From SHWC01 sp050173345 (lineage in GTDB: Bacteria; Pseudomonadota; Alphaproteobacteria; UBA828): a DNA stretch of 64,000 nt. The stretch lies in contig JBFXKW010000002.1 of assembly GCA_050173345.1 (NCBI GenBank), positions 310,001 to 374,000 on the forward strand, given 5' to 3'. The notes beneath the pieces are model-generated. The model searched no databases and was not told the origin of the DNA. It saw nothing but the letters and a program-made list of their open reading frames with translations. The position numbers were made by a program, and so were the translations under genes. Shown in pieces: positions 25,966-34,392 of the stretch; the stretch's first letter is position 1, and the number at the start of each line of letters is the position of its first letter.

Positions 25966-26694
25966 ATGCTCCGCGTTGACGATCTCGAAGTGCGCTATGG
26001 CCCGATCCGGGCGCTGCGCGGCGTTTCGATCGCGGTCGGCCAGGGCGAGTTCGTCGGCATCGTCGGGCCGAACGGTGCGGGCAAGTCCACGCTGCTGCTC
26101 AGCGTCGTCGGCATGGTGCGGCCGCAGATCGGCCATATCGCCTATGAAGGCGACGCGCTGATCGGTGCCGCGCCGGAGCAGATCGTGCGGCGCGGCATCG
26201 CGCTGGTGCCCGAGGGACGCGAGATCTTCGGCGAGCTGACGGTCGAGGAAAACCTCAGGCTCGGCACCACCATCCGCCGCGACCGCCGCGCCGCCGAGGC
26301 CGACCTCGAGCGCATGATGACGGCCTTCCCGATCCTCGCCGAGCGCCGCCGCGGCCAGGCCGGCAAGCTGTCGGGCGGCGAGCAGCAGCAGCTCGCCATC
26401 GCGCGCGCCATGCTGGGCCGGCCGCGGCTGCTCCTGCTCGACGAGCCCTCGCTCGGTCTTGCGCCGCTGATCACCCGGCAGGTCTACGACATCCTGACGC
26501 GGCTCAACGCCGAGGGCGTCACCATCCTCGCCGTCGAGCAGAACCCGAAGCGCATCATGAAGGCGGCGAGCCGGCTCTATGTGCTGCGCAACGGCACGAT
26601 CGCGTTCTCCGGGCGGCCCGACGAGCTGGCGCGCGCCGAGGATCTCGACCGCGCCTATTTCGGCTATGAGGGCGGCGCGTCGGGGCCGCCATGA
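25966..26694 (+). CDS. livF: ABC transporter ATP-binding protein, LivF-type
   Basis: The 242-residue ATPase has Walker A GPNGAGKST at about 36-44, signature LSGGEQQQLAIARAM, Walker B LLLLDEPSLGLAP and switch residue in VEQNPKR. The GLAP motif and EQN switch are typical of LivF. It partners the LivG-type ATPase. Its stop overlaps the start of the livH-type permease (ATGA). Confidence 0.9.
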   Translation: MLRVDDLEVRYGPIRALRGVSIAVGQGEFVGIVGPNGAGKSTLLLSVVGMVRPQIGHIAYEGDALIGAAPEQIVRRGIALVPEGREIFGELTVEENLRLGTTIRRDRRAAEADLERMMTAFPILAERRRGQAGKLSGGEQQQLAIARAMLGRPRLLLLDEPSLGLAPLITRQVYDILTRLNAEGVTILAVEQNPKRIMKAASRLYVLRNGTIAFSGRPDELARAEDLDRAYFGYEGGASGPP

Positions 26695-27575
26695 GCACCG
26701 CGCTCCAGGTCGTGGTCGATGCGGCGAGCCTCGGTTCGCTCTATGCGCTGTCCGCGCTCGGCATCGGCCTGATCTTCGGCATCATGCGCCTCGTGAACTT
26801 CGCACATGGCGAGTTCATCATGATCGGCGCCTACATGCTGATGCTGTCGGCCGCGCCCTATGCGCCGCTCGCCATCCTCGCCACGCTCGCCGCCGTGATC
26901 CTGCTCGCGCTGCTGACCGAGCGCATCGCTTTCCGCCCGGTGCGCCACGCCAACCCGACGACCCTGCTGGTCACCAGCTTCGCGGTCAGCTTCTTCCTGC
27001 AATACCTGTTCGTCCTGCTCCAGGGTGCGCGGCCCAAGGGCTTCGACTTCCTGGCCGAGCTGGCGCTGCCCTTCGTCGTCGGCGAGGTGCGCATCCCGAA
27101 GCTCAACGTCGTGACCATCGGCATCACGCTCGCGCTGCTCGCCTCGCTCGCCCTCTTCCTCAAGCGCACCCATTTCGGCATCCAGATGCGCGCGGCGGCG
27201 CTCAACTTCCGCATGGCGCGGCTGCTCGGCGTGCGCGCCAACCTGATCGTCGCGGTCGCCTTTGCCATGAGCGGCGTGCTGGCCGCCGTCGTCTCGGTGC
27301 TCTATGTCGCCCAGCGCGGCGAGCTGTCGCCGGTGATGGGCTTGCAGCTCGCCCTGGTCGGCTTCGTCTCGACCGTGATCGGCGGCATGGGCTCGCTGGT
27401 CGGCGCGGTGGTAGGCGGCTTCATGGTCGGCGCGGTCACCGTGGTGCTGCAGACCGCGCTGCCGATCGAGATGCGCCCGTTCCGCGAGGCCTTCGTCTTC
27501 GCCGCGGTCATCGTCGTGCTGCTCGCCCGGCCGCAGGGGCTGTTCCGCGGCCGCGAGGCCAGGGAGCGCGTCTGA
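26691..27575 (+). CDS. livH: ABC transporter permease, LivH-type
   Basis: The 294-residue inner-membrane permease has about eight hydrophobic segments. It opens with the LivH pattern of a first helix followed by GIGLIFGIMRLVNFAHGEF (about 24-42), and later has the FRPVR and GGMGSLVGAVVGG motifs. It overlaps livF upstream and livM downstream by a few bases, so the membrane and ATPase subunits are translationally coupled. Confidence 0.9.
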   Translation: MSTALQVVVDAASLGSLYALSALGIGLIFGIMRLVNFAHGEFIMIGAYMLMLSAAPYAPLAILATLAAVILLALLTERIAFRPVRHANPTTLLVTSFAVSFFLQYLFVLLQGARPKGFDFLAELALPFVVGEVRIPKLNVVTIGITLALLASLALFLKRTHFGIQMRAAALNFRMARLLGVRANLIVAVAFAMSGVLAAVVSVLYVAQRGELSPVMGLQLALVGFVSTVIGGMGSLVGAVVGGFMVGAVTVVLQTALPIEMRPFREAFVFAAVIVVLLARPQGLFRGREARERV

Positions 27576-28603
27576 TGCCCCTCGCGCGCACGCTGTGGCC
27601 GCTGCTTTCGCTGCTCGCCATGCTGGCCGTCGTCGCGGCGATCGGCAGCCTCGCCCCGACCGTCATCGCGCGGGTGATGACCGAGGCCTTCATCAGGCTG
27701 GTCATGGTGGTCGGCCTCTATCTCTTCGTCGGCAATTCGGGCGTGCTGTCGTTCGGCCACGCCGCCTTCATGATGACCGGCGCCTACGCCTCGGCCTGGC
27801 TCGACATCCCGGTCAAGACCAAGAAGATCTTCCTCAAGGGCCTGCCGCCCTTTCTCGGCCAGGCCGAGTTCCCGCCCTGGCTCTCGGCGCTCTGCGCCAT
27901 GGGCTTCTCCGGCCTGCTCGCGCTGATCGTCGGCATCCCGCTGGTCAGGCTGTCGGGCCTCGCCGCGGCGATCGGCACCTTCTCGGTGCTCGCCATCGTC
28001 TTCGTGGTCTACTCGCAATGGGACGACCTGACCAACGGCACCAGCTCGCTGATCGGCCTGCCGATCTACGTCGACATCTGGGTCGCCTATGGCTGCGCGG
28101 CCGGCGTGATGACCATCGCCTTCCTATTCCAGAATTCGAGGCTCGGCCTGGCGCTGCGCGCCTCGCGCGAGGACGAGGTGGCGGCCAAGGCGATCGGCGT
28201 CAACGTGCCGTTCAGCCGGCTGGTCGCCTTCGTGCTCAGCGCGGCGATGGTGGCGCTCGGCGGCGTGCTGCAGGCGCACTTCCTCGGCTCGCTCAACGTC
28301 CACCAGTTCTATATCGGCATCACCTTCCTCACCATCGCCATGCTGGTGGTCGGTGGCGCCGGCAGCCTGGCCGGTGCGGTGGCGGGTACCGCCGCCATCT
28401 CGCTCGCCTTCGAGCTGCTCCGGCTGATCGAGGTCGGCTTCACGATCGGCGGGGCGACGATCCAGGCACCGCCCGGCCTGCGCGAGCTCGGCGTCGCCAT
28501 CATCATGATCGTGATCCTGATCTTCCGCCCGGCGGGGCTGATGGCGGGCCGCGAGGTGCCGCTGCCCGGCTTCCTCAAACCTCGCCTGGCAGGTGCGATA
28601 TGA
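27575..28603 (+). CDS. livM: ABC transporter permease, LivM-type
   Basis: The 342-residue permease has about nine to ten hydrophobic segments. It has the LivM pattern NSGVLSFGHAAFMMTGAY (about 50-67), the ALRASREDEVAAKAIGVN cytoplasmic loop that contacts the ATPases (about 191-208), and GGAGSLAGAVAGT. Its ATG shares a base with the livH stop, and its own stop overlaps the start of the DUF2817 gene, so the peptidase-like enzyme is built into the transporter operon. Confidence 0.9.
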   Translation: MPLARTLWPLLSLLAMLAVVAAIGSLAPTVIARVMTEAFIRLVMVVGLYLFVGNSGVLSFGHAAFMMTGAYASAWLDIPVKTKKIFLKGLPPFLGQAEFPPWLSALCAMGFSGLLALIVGIPLVRLSGLAAAIGTFSVLAIVFVVYSQWDDLTNGTSSLIGLPIYVDIWVAYGCAAGVMTIAFLFQNSRLGLALRASREDEVAAKAIGVNVPFSRLVAFVLSAAMVALGGVLQAHFLGSLNVHQFYIGITFLTIAMLVVGGAGSLAGAVAGTAAISLAFELLRLIEVGFTIGGATIQAPPGLRELGVAIIMIVILIFRPAGLMAGREVPLPGFLKPRLAGAI

Positions 28604-29673
28604 CCGACCGCTTGACGGCGTTCGCGGGCAGCTATGCCGAAGCGCGCGCGAAATTCCTCGATGCCGCGCAGGCAGCGGGCGCGGCGCTCCGCAGCTATCC
28701 GCATGATGATCCCGCGCTCGGCACCGACGTCGCGGTGCTCGGCCCGCCGGATGCGCCGCGCCGGCTGGTCATGATCTCCGGCACGCATGGTGTGGAGGGC
28801 TTCGCCGGCTCCGCCGTGCTGATCGACTGCCTGCGCCGATATGTGACGTCAAGCGGTCTCGCCATCGTCATGGTGCACGCGATCAACCCGTGGGGCTTCG
28901 CGCGACTGGGCCGCTGCACCGAGGGCAATGTCGACCTCAACCGCAACTTCGTCGACCATGCCGCGCCGCGCCCCGAGAACCCCGGCTATGCCGCGCTGCA
29001 TGACGTGCTCTGCCCGCGCGTGTGGAACGACGAGGCGCGCGCGGCGTTCCATGCGAGCGGCGCGGCCCACGTCGCCGACCAGGGGCGCCGCGCCTGGATC
29101 GACGCGATCATGCGCGGGCAATACAGCCACCCGGACGGGCTCAATTTCGGCGGCCATGCGCCCGAATGGTCGAACCGCACGCTGCACGCGATCGCGGCGC
29201 GCCACCTCGGCGGCGCCGAGACGCTCGTGCTGATCGACTGGCACACCGGGCTCGGTGGTTATGGCGCGGCCTCGGTGCTCTGCCTCGACCCGCCGGACAG
29301 TGACGCTTACCGGCAGGCGCGGCAGATTTTCGGCGCCGAGATCGACGCGGTGGAAAAGCTGTTCGAGGGCGAGGACCGGCCGCGCTATACCGGCCTCCTG
29401 CTCGACGCGGCGCGTGCCGAGGCCGGCGCCAGGATCGCTATCGCCTGCGCCATCGAGTTCGGCACCAAGCCGCTCGAGCCGATGATCGAAGCCATCCTGC
29501 TCGACCGCTGGCTCCGCCTCGCCGCGCCCGCGACCCTGCCCGAGCGGCACGCACTCGCGGCCGAGGTCAAGGAAACCTTCGCCCCGAGCGACCCGGCCTG
29601 GCAGCGCGCGGTGATCGAGGCCGGCGAAAAGCTGATCAAACGCGCCGTGGATTGGCTATCGTCCCAACGCTGA
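28600..29673 (+). CDS. M14-like zinc hydrolase, DUF2817 family
   Basis: This 357-residue protein keeps the full carboxypeptidase (M14) catalytic set: zinc ligands H63 and E66 in GTHGVEG, H215 in DWHTGLG, substrate-binding R115 in DLNRNF, and general base E286 in AIEFGT. There is no signal peptide, so it acts in the cytoplasm. It is fused by an ATGA overlap to the livM permease, which suggests that it hydrolyses an imported peptide, N-acyl amino acid or similar amide, possibly the open-chain product of HyuAB. Exact substrate unknown. Confidence 0.82.
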   Translation: MTDRLTAFAGSYAEARAKFLDAAQAAGAALRSYPHDDPALGTDVAVLGPPDAPRRLVMISGTHGVEGFAGSAVLIDCLRRYVTSSGLAIVMVHAINPWGFARLGRCTEGNVDLNRNFVDHAAPRPENPGYAALHDVLCPRVWNDEARAAFHASGAAHVADQGRRAWIDAIMRGQYSHPDGLNFGGHAPEWSNRTLHAIAARHLGGAETLVLIDWHTGLGGYGAASVLCLDPPDSDAYRQARQIFGAEIDAVEKLFEGEDRPRYTGLLLDAARAEAGARIAIACAIEFGTKPLEPMIEAILLDRWLRLAAPATLPERHALAAEVKETFAPSDPAWQRAVIEAGEKLIKRAVDWLSSQR

Positions 29674-29699
29674 ACCGCGCAATGCCCAAGGAGAAACGG

Positions 29700-30650
29700 A
29701 TGACGACAAGGATCGCCTGCATCGGCGCAGGCAATATCGGCCGCGCCTGGGCCATGATCTTCGCGCGCGGCGGTCATGAGGTCGCGCTCTACGACGAGAA
29801 GCCTGCCGCGCTCGACACCGCCATGGGCGCGACCCGCAGCGGGCTCGACGACCAGGCGCGGCTCGGCCTGATCGACGACCCCAAGGCGGTGCTCGCGCGC
29901 ATCAAGCCCGCGCTCGTGCTGAAGGACGCGCTCGCAGATGTGGCGCATGTGCAGGAGAATGTCTACGAAGACCTCGCCGTCAAGCGGACCATGTTCGAGA
30001 CGCTCGACCGGCTCACGCCGAAGGATGCGGTGATCGCAAGCTCGGTCTCCTCCATCCCGGTCTCGCAGTTCATGGAGGGCCTGCCGGGCAGCGCACGCTG
30101 CATCGGCGCGCACCCGGTCAACCCGCCGAACGTCATACCGCTGGTCGAGATCATCATGTCGCCCTCGACCGCGGAAAGCACCTATGAGCGCACCGCCGCG
30201 CTGATGGAGGCGATCGGCCAGGTGCCGGTCAGGCTCAACCGCGAAATCCTCGGCTATGTGCTGAACCGGCTGCAGTTCGCGCTCATCAACGAAGCGCTGC
30301 ACCTCGTGGACCAGGGCTATGTCTCGGCAATCGACTGCGACAAGATCATCAAGCACGGGCTCGGCCGGCGCTGGGCGTTCATGGGCCCGTTCGAGACCAA
30401 CCATCTGAACGCGAGCGGCGGCATCCGCGAGTACTACACCAAGTTCGGCCCGACCATCCAGGGCATCATCAAGGAGCTGTTCCTGACGCCGCACCCGGCA
30501 GGCCCCGAAATCGTCGAGAAGCTTGCCGCCGAGATCGAGGCGGCGACGCCGATCGACCAAGTGCCGGCGCGCCAGGCCTGGCGCGACCGCCAGCTTGCCA
30601 GCTTGGCGCGCCACCTTGCCGACATGGCCGAGCGCGAAGCGAAGAACTGA
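29700..30650 (+). CDS. 3-hydroxyacyl-CoA dehydrogenase-family NAD dehydrogenase (gulonate/carnitine dehydrogenase-like)
   Basis: This 316-residue protein has a Rossmann motif IACIGAGNIGRAWAMIFA at 5-22, the conserved SSVSSIPVSQF and GAHPVNPPNVIPLVEI segments with the catalytic His (about 138), and a single C-terminal dimerisation domain. This single-domain form resembles lambda-crystallin/L-gulonate 3-dehydrogenase and L-carnitine dehydrogenase, so the substrate may be a free 3-hydroxy acid rather than a CoA ester. AAGGAG precedes ATG 29700. It lies 26 bp behind the DUF2817 gene. Confidence 0.82.
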   Translation: MTTRIACIGAGNIGRAWAMIFARGGHEVALYDEKPAALDTAMGATRSGLDDQARLGLIDDPKAVLARIKPALVLKDALADVAHVQENVYEDLAVKRTMFETLDRLTPKDAVIASSVSSIPVSQFMEGLPGSARCIGAHPVNPPNVIPLVEIIMSPSTAESTYERTAALMEAIGQVPVRLNREILGYVLNRLQFALINEALHLVDQGYVSAIDCDKIIKHGLGRRWAFMGPFETNHLNASGGIREYYTKFGPTIQGIIKELFLTPHPAGPEIVEKLAAEIEAATPIDQVPARQAWRDRQLASLARHLADMAEREAKN

Positions 30651-30659
30651 GGGGCAGCC

Positions 30660-31433
30660 ATGAGCCAGCACAATCCACAGCGCGTCATCGTCACCGCCGG
30701 CGGCTCGGGCATCGGGCGCGCCACCGCCGAGCGCTTCCTCGCGAGCGGAGCCAAGGTGCATATCTGCGACATCGAGCCGGCCATGCTGGAGGCCGCGCTC
30801 GAGGCCAATCCCGGCCTCAGCGGCAGTGTCGCCGATGTCGGCAGGCCGGCGGACGTCGAGCGCATGGCCAAGGAGGCGCTGGCGCGGCTCGGCGGCTGCG
30901 ACGTGCTGGTCAACAACGCCGGCATCGGCGGACCCAGGGCGGCCGTCGAAGACGTCTCCTACGAGGACTGGGACCGCACCGTCCAGGTCAACCTGAACGG
31001 CATGTTCTACTGCATCAAGCAGGTGGTGCCCGGCATGAAGGCGCAAGGCGCGGGCTGCATCGTCAACATCTCGACCGGCTCGGCGCGCGTCGGCCTGCCG
31101 ATGCGCGCGCCCTACGTCGCCTCCAAGGTCGGCGTGCTCGGCCTCACCTACACGCTGGCGCGCGAGCTCGGGCCGTTCAACATCCGGGTCAACTCGATCC
31201 TGCCCGGCGCGATCGACAACCCGCGCGGGCGCAACCTGGTGAAGCGCTATGGCGAGGAGCGCGGCATGAGCTTCGACGAGGCCGAGGCGCACTTCCTCGG
31301 CTACATCTCGATGCGCACCTGGATCGACCCGAGCGAGATCGGCGATACCGCGGTGTTCCTCGCCTCGCAGGCGGGGCGGCACATCTCGGGCCAGCATCTC
31401 GGCGTGTGCGGCAACATCGAGTGGGAAAGCTGA
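30660..31433 (+). CDS. Short-chain dehydrogenase/reductase
   Basis: This is a classical SDR of 257 residues: cofactor motif TAGGSGIGRA (about 12-21), an Asp after the second strand (CDIEP) favouring NAD, NNAGIGG near 86-92, and a catalytic Ser in NISTGSARVG with YVASK (about 151-155). It starts nine bases after the preceding dehydrogenase and looks like the last gene of the 18-31 kb catabolic run. The alcohol or ketone substrate is not identifiable. Confidence 0.88.
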   Translation: MSQHNPQRVIVTAGGSGIGRATAERFLASGAKVHICDIEPAMLEAALEANPGLSGSVADVGRPADVERMAKEALARLGGCDVLVNNAGIGGPRAAVEDVSYEDWDRTVQVNLNGMFYCIKQVVPGMKAQGAGCIVNISTGSARVGLPMRAPYVASKVGVLGLTYTLARELGPFNIRVNSILPGAIDNPRGRNLVKRYGEERGMSFDEAEAHFLGYISMRTWIDPSEIGDTAVFLASQAGRHISGQHLGVCGNIEWES

Positions 31434-31501
31434 GGCCCGCCTCTCCCTACCAGACCGGGTGATCCCCCTCCGCGGGCCGGCGCCGAAAAAGGCGGCCACC
31501 G

Positions 31502-31529
31502 GTAAGCAGATCTGTGCTATTCATCATAC
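31502..31529. promoter_or_regulatory. Candidate NikR operator
   Basis: GTAAGC (31502-31507) and TCATAC (31524-31529) are separated by exactly 16 bases. The known NikR consensus is GTATGA-N16-TCATAC; the right half is perfect and the left matches four of six. It lies 43 bases upstream of the first gene of the nickel transport operon, whose regulator NikR is encoded 4 kb downstream. Confidence 0.55.
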
Positions 31530-31571
31530 CGACAAGAAAAGCCGGCACGCCACATGTCAGGGAGGATCGCC

Positions 31572-32348
31572 TTGTCCCCGAAGCTTCTCACCGCCATCGC
31601 CGCTTCGGCCTTCGCGGCGAGCCCGGCTCTTGCCCACTTCCAGGAGATCCTGCCGAGCGCCGACGTGCTGCCGGATGGCGGCACCGTCACGCTCGACCTG
31701 GTGTTCACCCACCCGATGGACCGCGGGCCGACCATGGAGATGGCGAAGCCTGCCCGCGTCGGCGTCAAGGTCGGCGAGACGACGAGCGACCTGAGCGGCG
31801 CCCTGACCGAGCAGAAGGTCGACGGCAAGACGGCATGGCGGGTCGCGCATGAGCTGGCCGAGCCGGGCGCCGCGGTCTTCTTCGTCGAGCCGCAGCCGTA
31901 TTGGGAGCCGGCCGAGGGCAAGTACATCGTCCACTACAGCAAGGTGGTGGTCGATGCCTATGCGTCGGGCGAGGGCTGGGACGTCATGGTCGGCTTGCCC
32001 GTCGAGATCGAGCCGCTGGTCCGCCCGACCGGGCTGTGGACCGGCAACGTCTTCCGCGGCGTGGTGCGCCAGGACGGCGAGGCGGTGCCCTATGCCGAGA
32101 TCGAGGTCGAGTACGTCAATGACGGCTCGACCGCGGCGCCGAACGACGCCTTCGTCACCCAGGTCATCAAGGCGGACGGCAACGGCGTGTTCAGCTACGC
32201 GATGCCGCGCGCGGGCTGGTGGGGCTTCGCCGCATTGATCGAGGCGGCCGAGCCGATGCAGAGCCCGGAGGGGGAGAACGTGCCGGTCGAGCTCGGCGCC
32301 CTGATCTGGGTCAAGACGACCGACATGGCGCCGGCCGCGGCGGAATAG
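31572..32348 (+). CDS. nikK: Periplasmic DUF4198-type nickel/cobalt transport accessory protein (NikK-like)
   Basis: This 258-residue exported protein (signal peptide ending ASPALA, before HFQEILPS) belongs to the DUF4198 family, whose members sit beside ECF-type nickel and cobalt transporters. The mature N-terminus begins with His, useful for metal capture. I chose TTG 31572 because AGGGAGGA lies five bases upstream. An in-frame ATG at 31554 precedes that ribosome site and is unlikely. It is the first gene of a run nikK-nikM-nikL-nikQ-nikO. Confidence 0.8.
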   Translation: MSPKLLTAIAASAFAASPALAHFQEILPSADVLPDGGTVTLDLVFTHPMDRGPTMEMAKPARVGVKVGETTSDLSGALTEQKVDGKTAWRVAHELAEPGAAVFFVEPQPYWEPAEGKYIVHYSKVVVDAYASGEGWDVMVGLPVEIEPLVRPTGLWTGNVFRGVVRQDGEAVPYAEIEVEYVNDGSTAAPNDAFVTQVIKADGNGVFSYAMPRAGWWGFAALIEAAEPMQSPEGENVPVELGALIWVKTTDMAPAAAE

Positions 32349-32370
32349 CGGAACGCGCGGCGGCGCTCTC

Positions 32371-33000
32371 ATGGCGCACATACCTGATGGCGTGCTCTCG
32401 GTTCCGGTGCTGGCGGGCGGCGCCGTCATCGCCGCGGCCGGGCTCGCGGTCGCGCTGCCCCGGCTGAACGAACGGAGCATCCCGCGCGCCGGCATCTTCG
32501 CGGCCGGCTTCTTCGCGCTATCGCTGATCGCGGTGCCGCTTGGCCCATCGAGCGTCCACCTGCTGCTGGCCGGCCTGATGGGGCTGGTGATCGGCGTGCT
32601 CACCGTGCCCGCGGTGCTGATCGCGCTCTTGCTGCAGGCTTTGCTGTTCGGCTTCGGCGGCCTCACCACGCTCGGCATCAACACCGCGAACATCGCGGTG
32701 CCCGGCGTGCTGCTCGGCCTCGCCTTCGCGCCGCTGGTGAGGCGGGCCGATGCGCCGCGCGCCGGCCTGCTCGCCGCCGCCTGCGCCGCGCTCTCGGTCG
32801 CGCTCACGGGCGGCGCGGTCGCGCTCTCGCTCGCCCTGTCGTCGTCGGAATTCGTGCCCTCGGCCAAGATCGTCCTCGTCACCTACGGCCCGCTCATGGC
32901 GATCGAGGCGCTGATCACGGGCTTCGCCGTCAGCTTCCTCAAGCGCGTCCGGCCCGAGCTGCTGTCGGGCGCCGGCCGCGTCGCCTTCGGCTCGGACTGA
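32371..33000 (+). CDS. nikM: Nickel ECF transporter S component NikM (CbiM-like)
   Basis: This 209-residue integral membrane protein has about six hydrophobic segments and starts MAHIPDGVLS. The N-terminal His of the CbiM/NikM family, which together with the free amino end binds the metal, is at position 3 here because of an extra Ala. Removal of Met would place it at position 2. A second conserved His is H63 in SSVHLL. The neighbouring NikL, NikQ, NikO and NikR identify the metal as nickel rather than cobalt. Confidence 0.88.
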   Translation: MAHIPDGVLSVPVLAGGAVIAAAGLAVALPRLNERSIPRAGIFAAGFFALSLIAVPLGPSSVHLLLAGLMGLVIGVLTVPAVLIALLLQALLFGFGGLTTLGINTANIAVPGVLLGLAFAPLVRRADAPRAGLLAAACAALSVALTGGAVALSLALSSSEFVPSAKIVLVTYGPLMAIEALITGFAVSFLKRVRPELLSGAGRVAFGSD

Positions 33001-33005
33001 CCGCG

Positions 33006-33620
33006 ATGCGCTTCATCGCTGTCGCGCTCGTCGCCTTTCTCGTCGCGGTCCAGCCGGCGCACGCGCATCGCCTCAAGGTGTTCGCGACCGTCGAGGACGG
33101 CGTGGTCACCGGCTATGCCTTCTTCGTCGGCGGCGGACGGCCCAAGGGCGCCACGCTGATCATCCGCAACGCGGCGGGCACGGAGCTCTACCGGGGCGCG
33201 ACCGACGATGAGGGCGGCTTCGCCTGGCGGCCGCCGCAGCCGCTCGACCTCGCCGTCGTGGTCGATGCGCGCGACGGCCACGTCGCCGAGGCAAGGCTCG
33301 CGGCGACCCGCTTCGCCGGCACCGGCGGCGCGCTGGCCGCCGAGCCTGCCGAGGCCGCGACGCACGATGCAAGCCCGGCCGCGCGCGATGCGGCCGGCAT
33401 CGACCAGGCGGCGCTCGTCGAGATGATCGACCGTTCGGTCGACCGCGCGGTCTCCCGCCAGATGCGCCCGCTGCTCGAAGCCTATGAGGAAGCAGATGGC
33501 AAAATCCGCTTCAACGACGTGATCGGCGGCATCGGCATGATCGTCGGGCTGATCGGCGTCGCGCTGTGGGCGACGACGCGGCGCCGCGCGCGGCGGAGCG
33601 CGCCGCCGGAAGGCGGTTGA
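33006..33620 (+). CDS. nikL: NikL-like membrane-anchored nickel transport protein
   Basis: The 204-residue protein has a signal peptide ending HAHA or AHA (residues about 1-21), giving a His-containing mature N-terminus, a periplasmic beta-rich region, a charged helix with MIDRSVDRAVSRQM, and one C-terminal membrane segment (about 172-190) followed by an Arg-rich tail. This layout is that of NikL, the accessory subunit which replaces CbiN/NikN in many nickel ECF systems. It is packed between nikM (5 bp) and nikQ (1 bp). Confidence 0.78.
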   Translation: MRFIAVALVAFLVAVQPAHAHRLKVFATVEDGVVTGYAFFVGGGRPKGATLIIRNAAGTELYRGATDDEGGFAWRPPQPLDLAVVVDARDGHVAEARLAATRFAGTGGALAAEPAEAATHDASPAARDAAGIDQAALVEMIDRSVDRAVSRQMRPLLEAYEEADGKIRFNDVIGGIGMIVGLIGVALWATTRRRARRSAPPEGG

Positions 33621-33621
33621 G

Positions 33622-34392
33622 ATGGGCGGCACGACACCCTTCCACGGCGCGCTCGACGACGTTGCGGGCAGCCCGATCGCCGGGCTCGACCCGCGCACCC
33701 GGCTGCTCGCGGCGTTCGGCTTCGCCGCCGCCGTGATCGCGCTCGACGGCCTGCCCGCGATGCTGGCGGCGCTGCTGCCGGCTGCCGCCCTCGTCATCGC
33801 CGCGCGATTGCCGCTCGCGGCGCTGCGTCACCGGTTGCTGCACGTCGAGGGCTTCATGCTGGTGCTGCTCGTCCTCCTGCCGTTCACCACGCCCGGCACA
33901 ACCCTCGTCTCACTTGGCCCGATCCAGGTTTCCGAAGAGGGCCTGTGGCGCGCCGTCGCCATCATCCTCAAGGTCAACGCCATTGCGCTCGCGAGCTTCG
34001 CCCTGCTCGGCTCGATCGAGCCGGTGCGCATCGGCTGGGCGGCATCGAAGCTCGGCGCGCCGCTCAAGCTCGTCCACCTCTTCCTCTTCGTCGTGCGCTA
34101 TGTCGGCGTGTTCCGGGCCGAGAGCCGCCGCCTGCTCGAGGCGATGCGCGCGCGGGCCTTCGCGCCCCGCCTCGACCTGCACACCTGGCGGAGCTTCGGC
34201 AATCTCGTCGGACTGATGCTGGTGCGCTCGCTCGACCGCGCCGAGCGCGTCGAGGAGGCGATGCGCTGCCGCGGCTTCGCCGGCCGCTTCCCGATGGTCG
34301 CGAGCGAGGCGTTCCGCCGCGCCGACCTCATCTTCGCGATCGTCCTCTGCGCCGCCCTCGGCGGCCTGGTCGCGGCGGATCGCCTGACATGA
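33622..34392 (+). CDS. nikQ: Energy-coupling factor transmembrane protein NikQ (CbiQ)
   Basis: The 256-residue membrane T-component has hydrophobic helices at the N-terminus and a cytoplasmic coupling region containing two arginine coupling motifs, LLEAMRARAF (about 171-180) and EEAMRCRGF (about 211-219). These grip the ATPase during metal import. Its stop overlaps the nikO start (ATGA). Confidence 0.88.
   Translation: MGGTTPFHGALDDVAGSPIAGLDPRTRLLAAFGFAAAVIALDGLPAMLAALLPAAALVIAARLPLAALRHRLLHVEGFMLVLLVLLPFTTPGTTLVSLGPIQVSEEGLWRAVAIILKVNAIALASFALLGSIEPVRIGWAASKLGAPLKLVHLFLFVVRYVGVFRAESRRLLEAMRARAFAPRLDLHTWRSFGNLVGLMLVRSLDRAERVEEAMRCRGFAGRFPMVASEAFRRADLIFAIVLCAALGGLVAADRLT

Noticed and set aside
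31554..31571. ATG start for the DUF4198 gene
   Set aside because: The strong ribosome site AGGGAGGA lies downstream of this ATG and correctly before TTG 31572.
31434..31571. Cobalamin riboswitch before the nickel operon
   Set aside because: No B12-box-like conserved segment is seen; the NikR half-sites explain regulation better.
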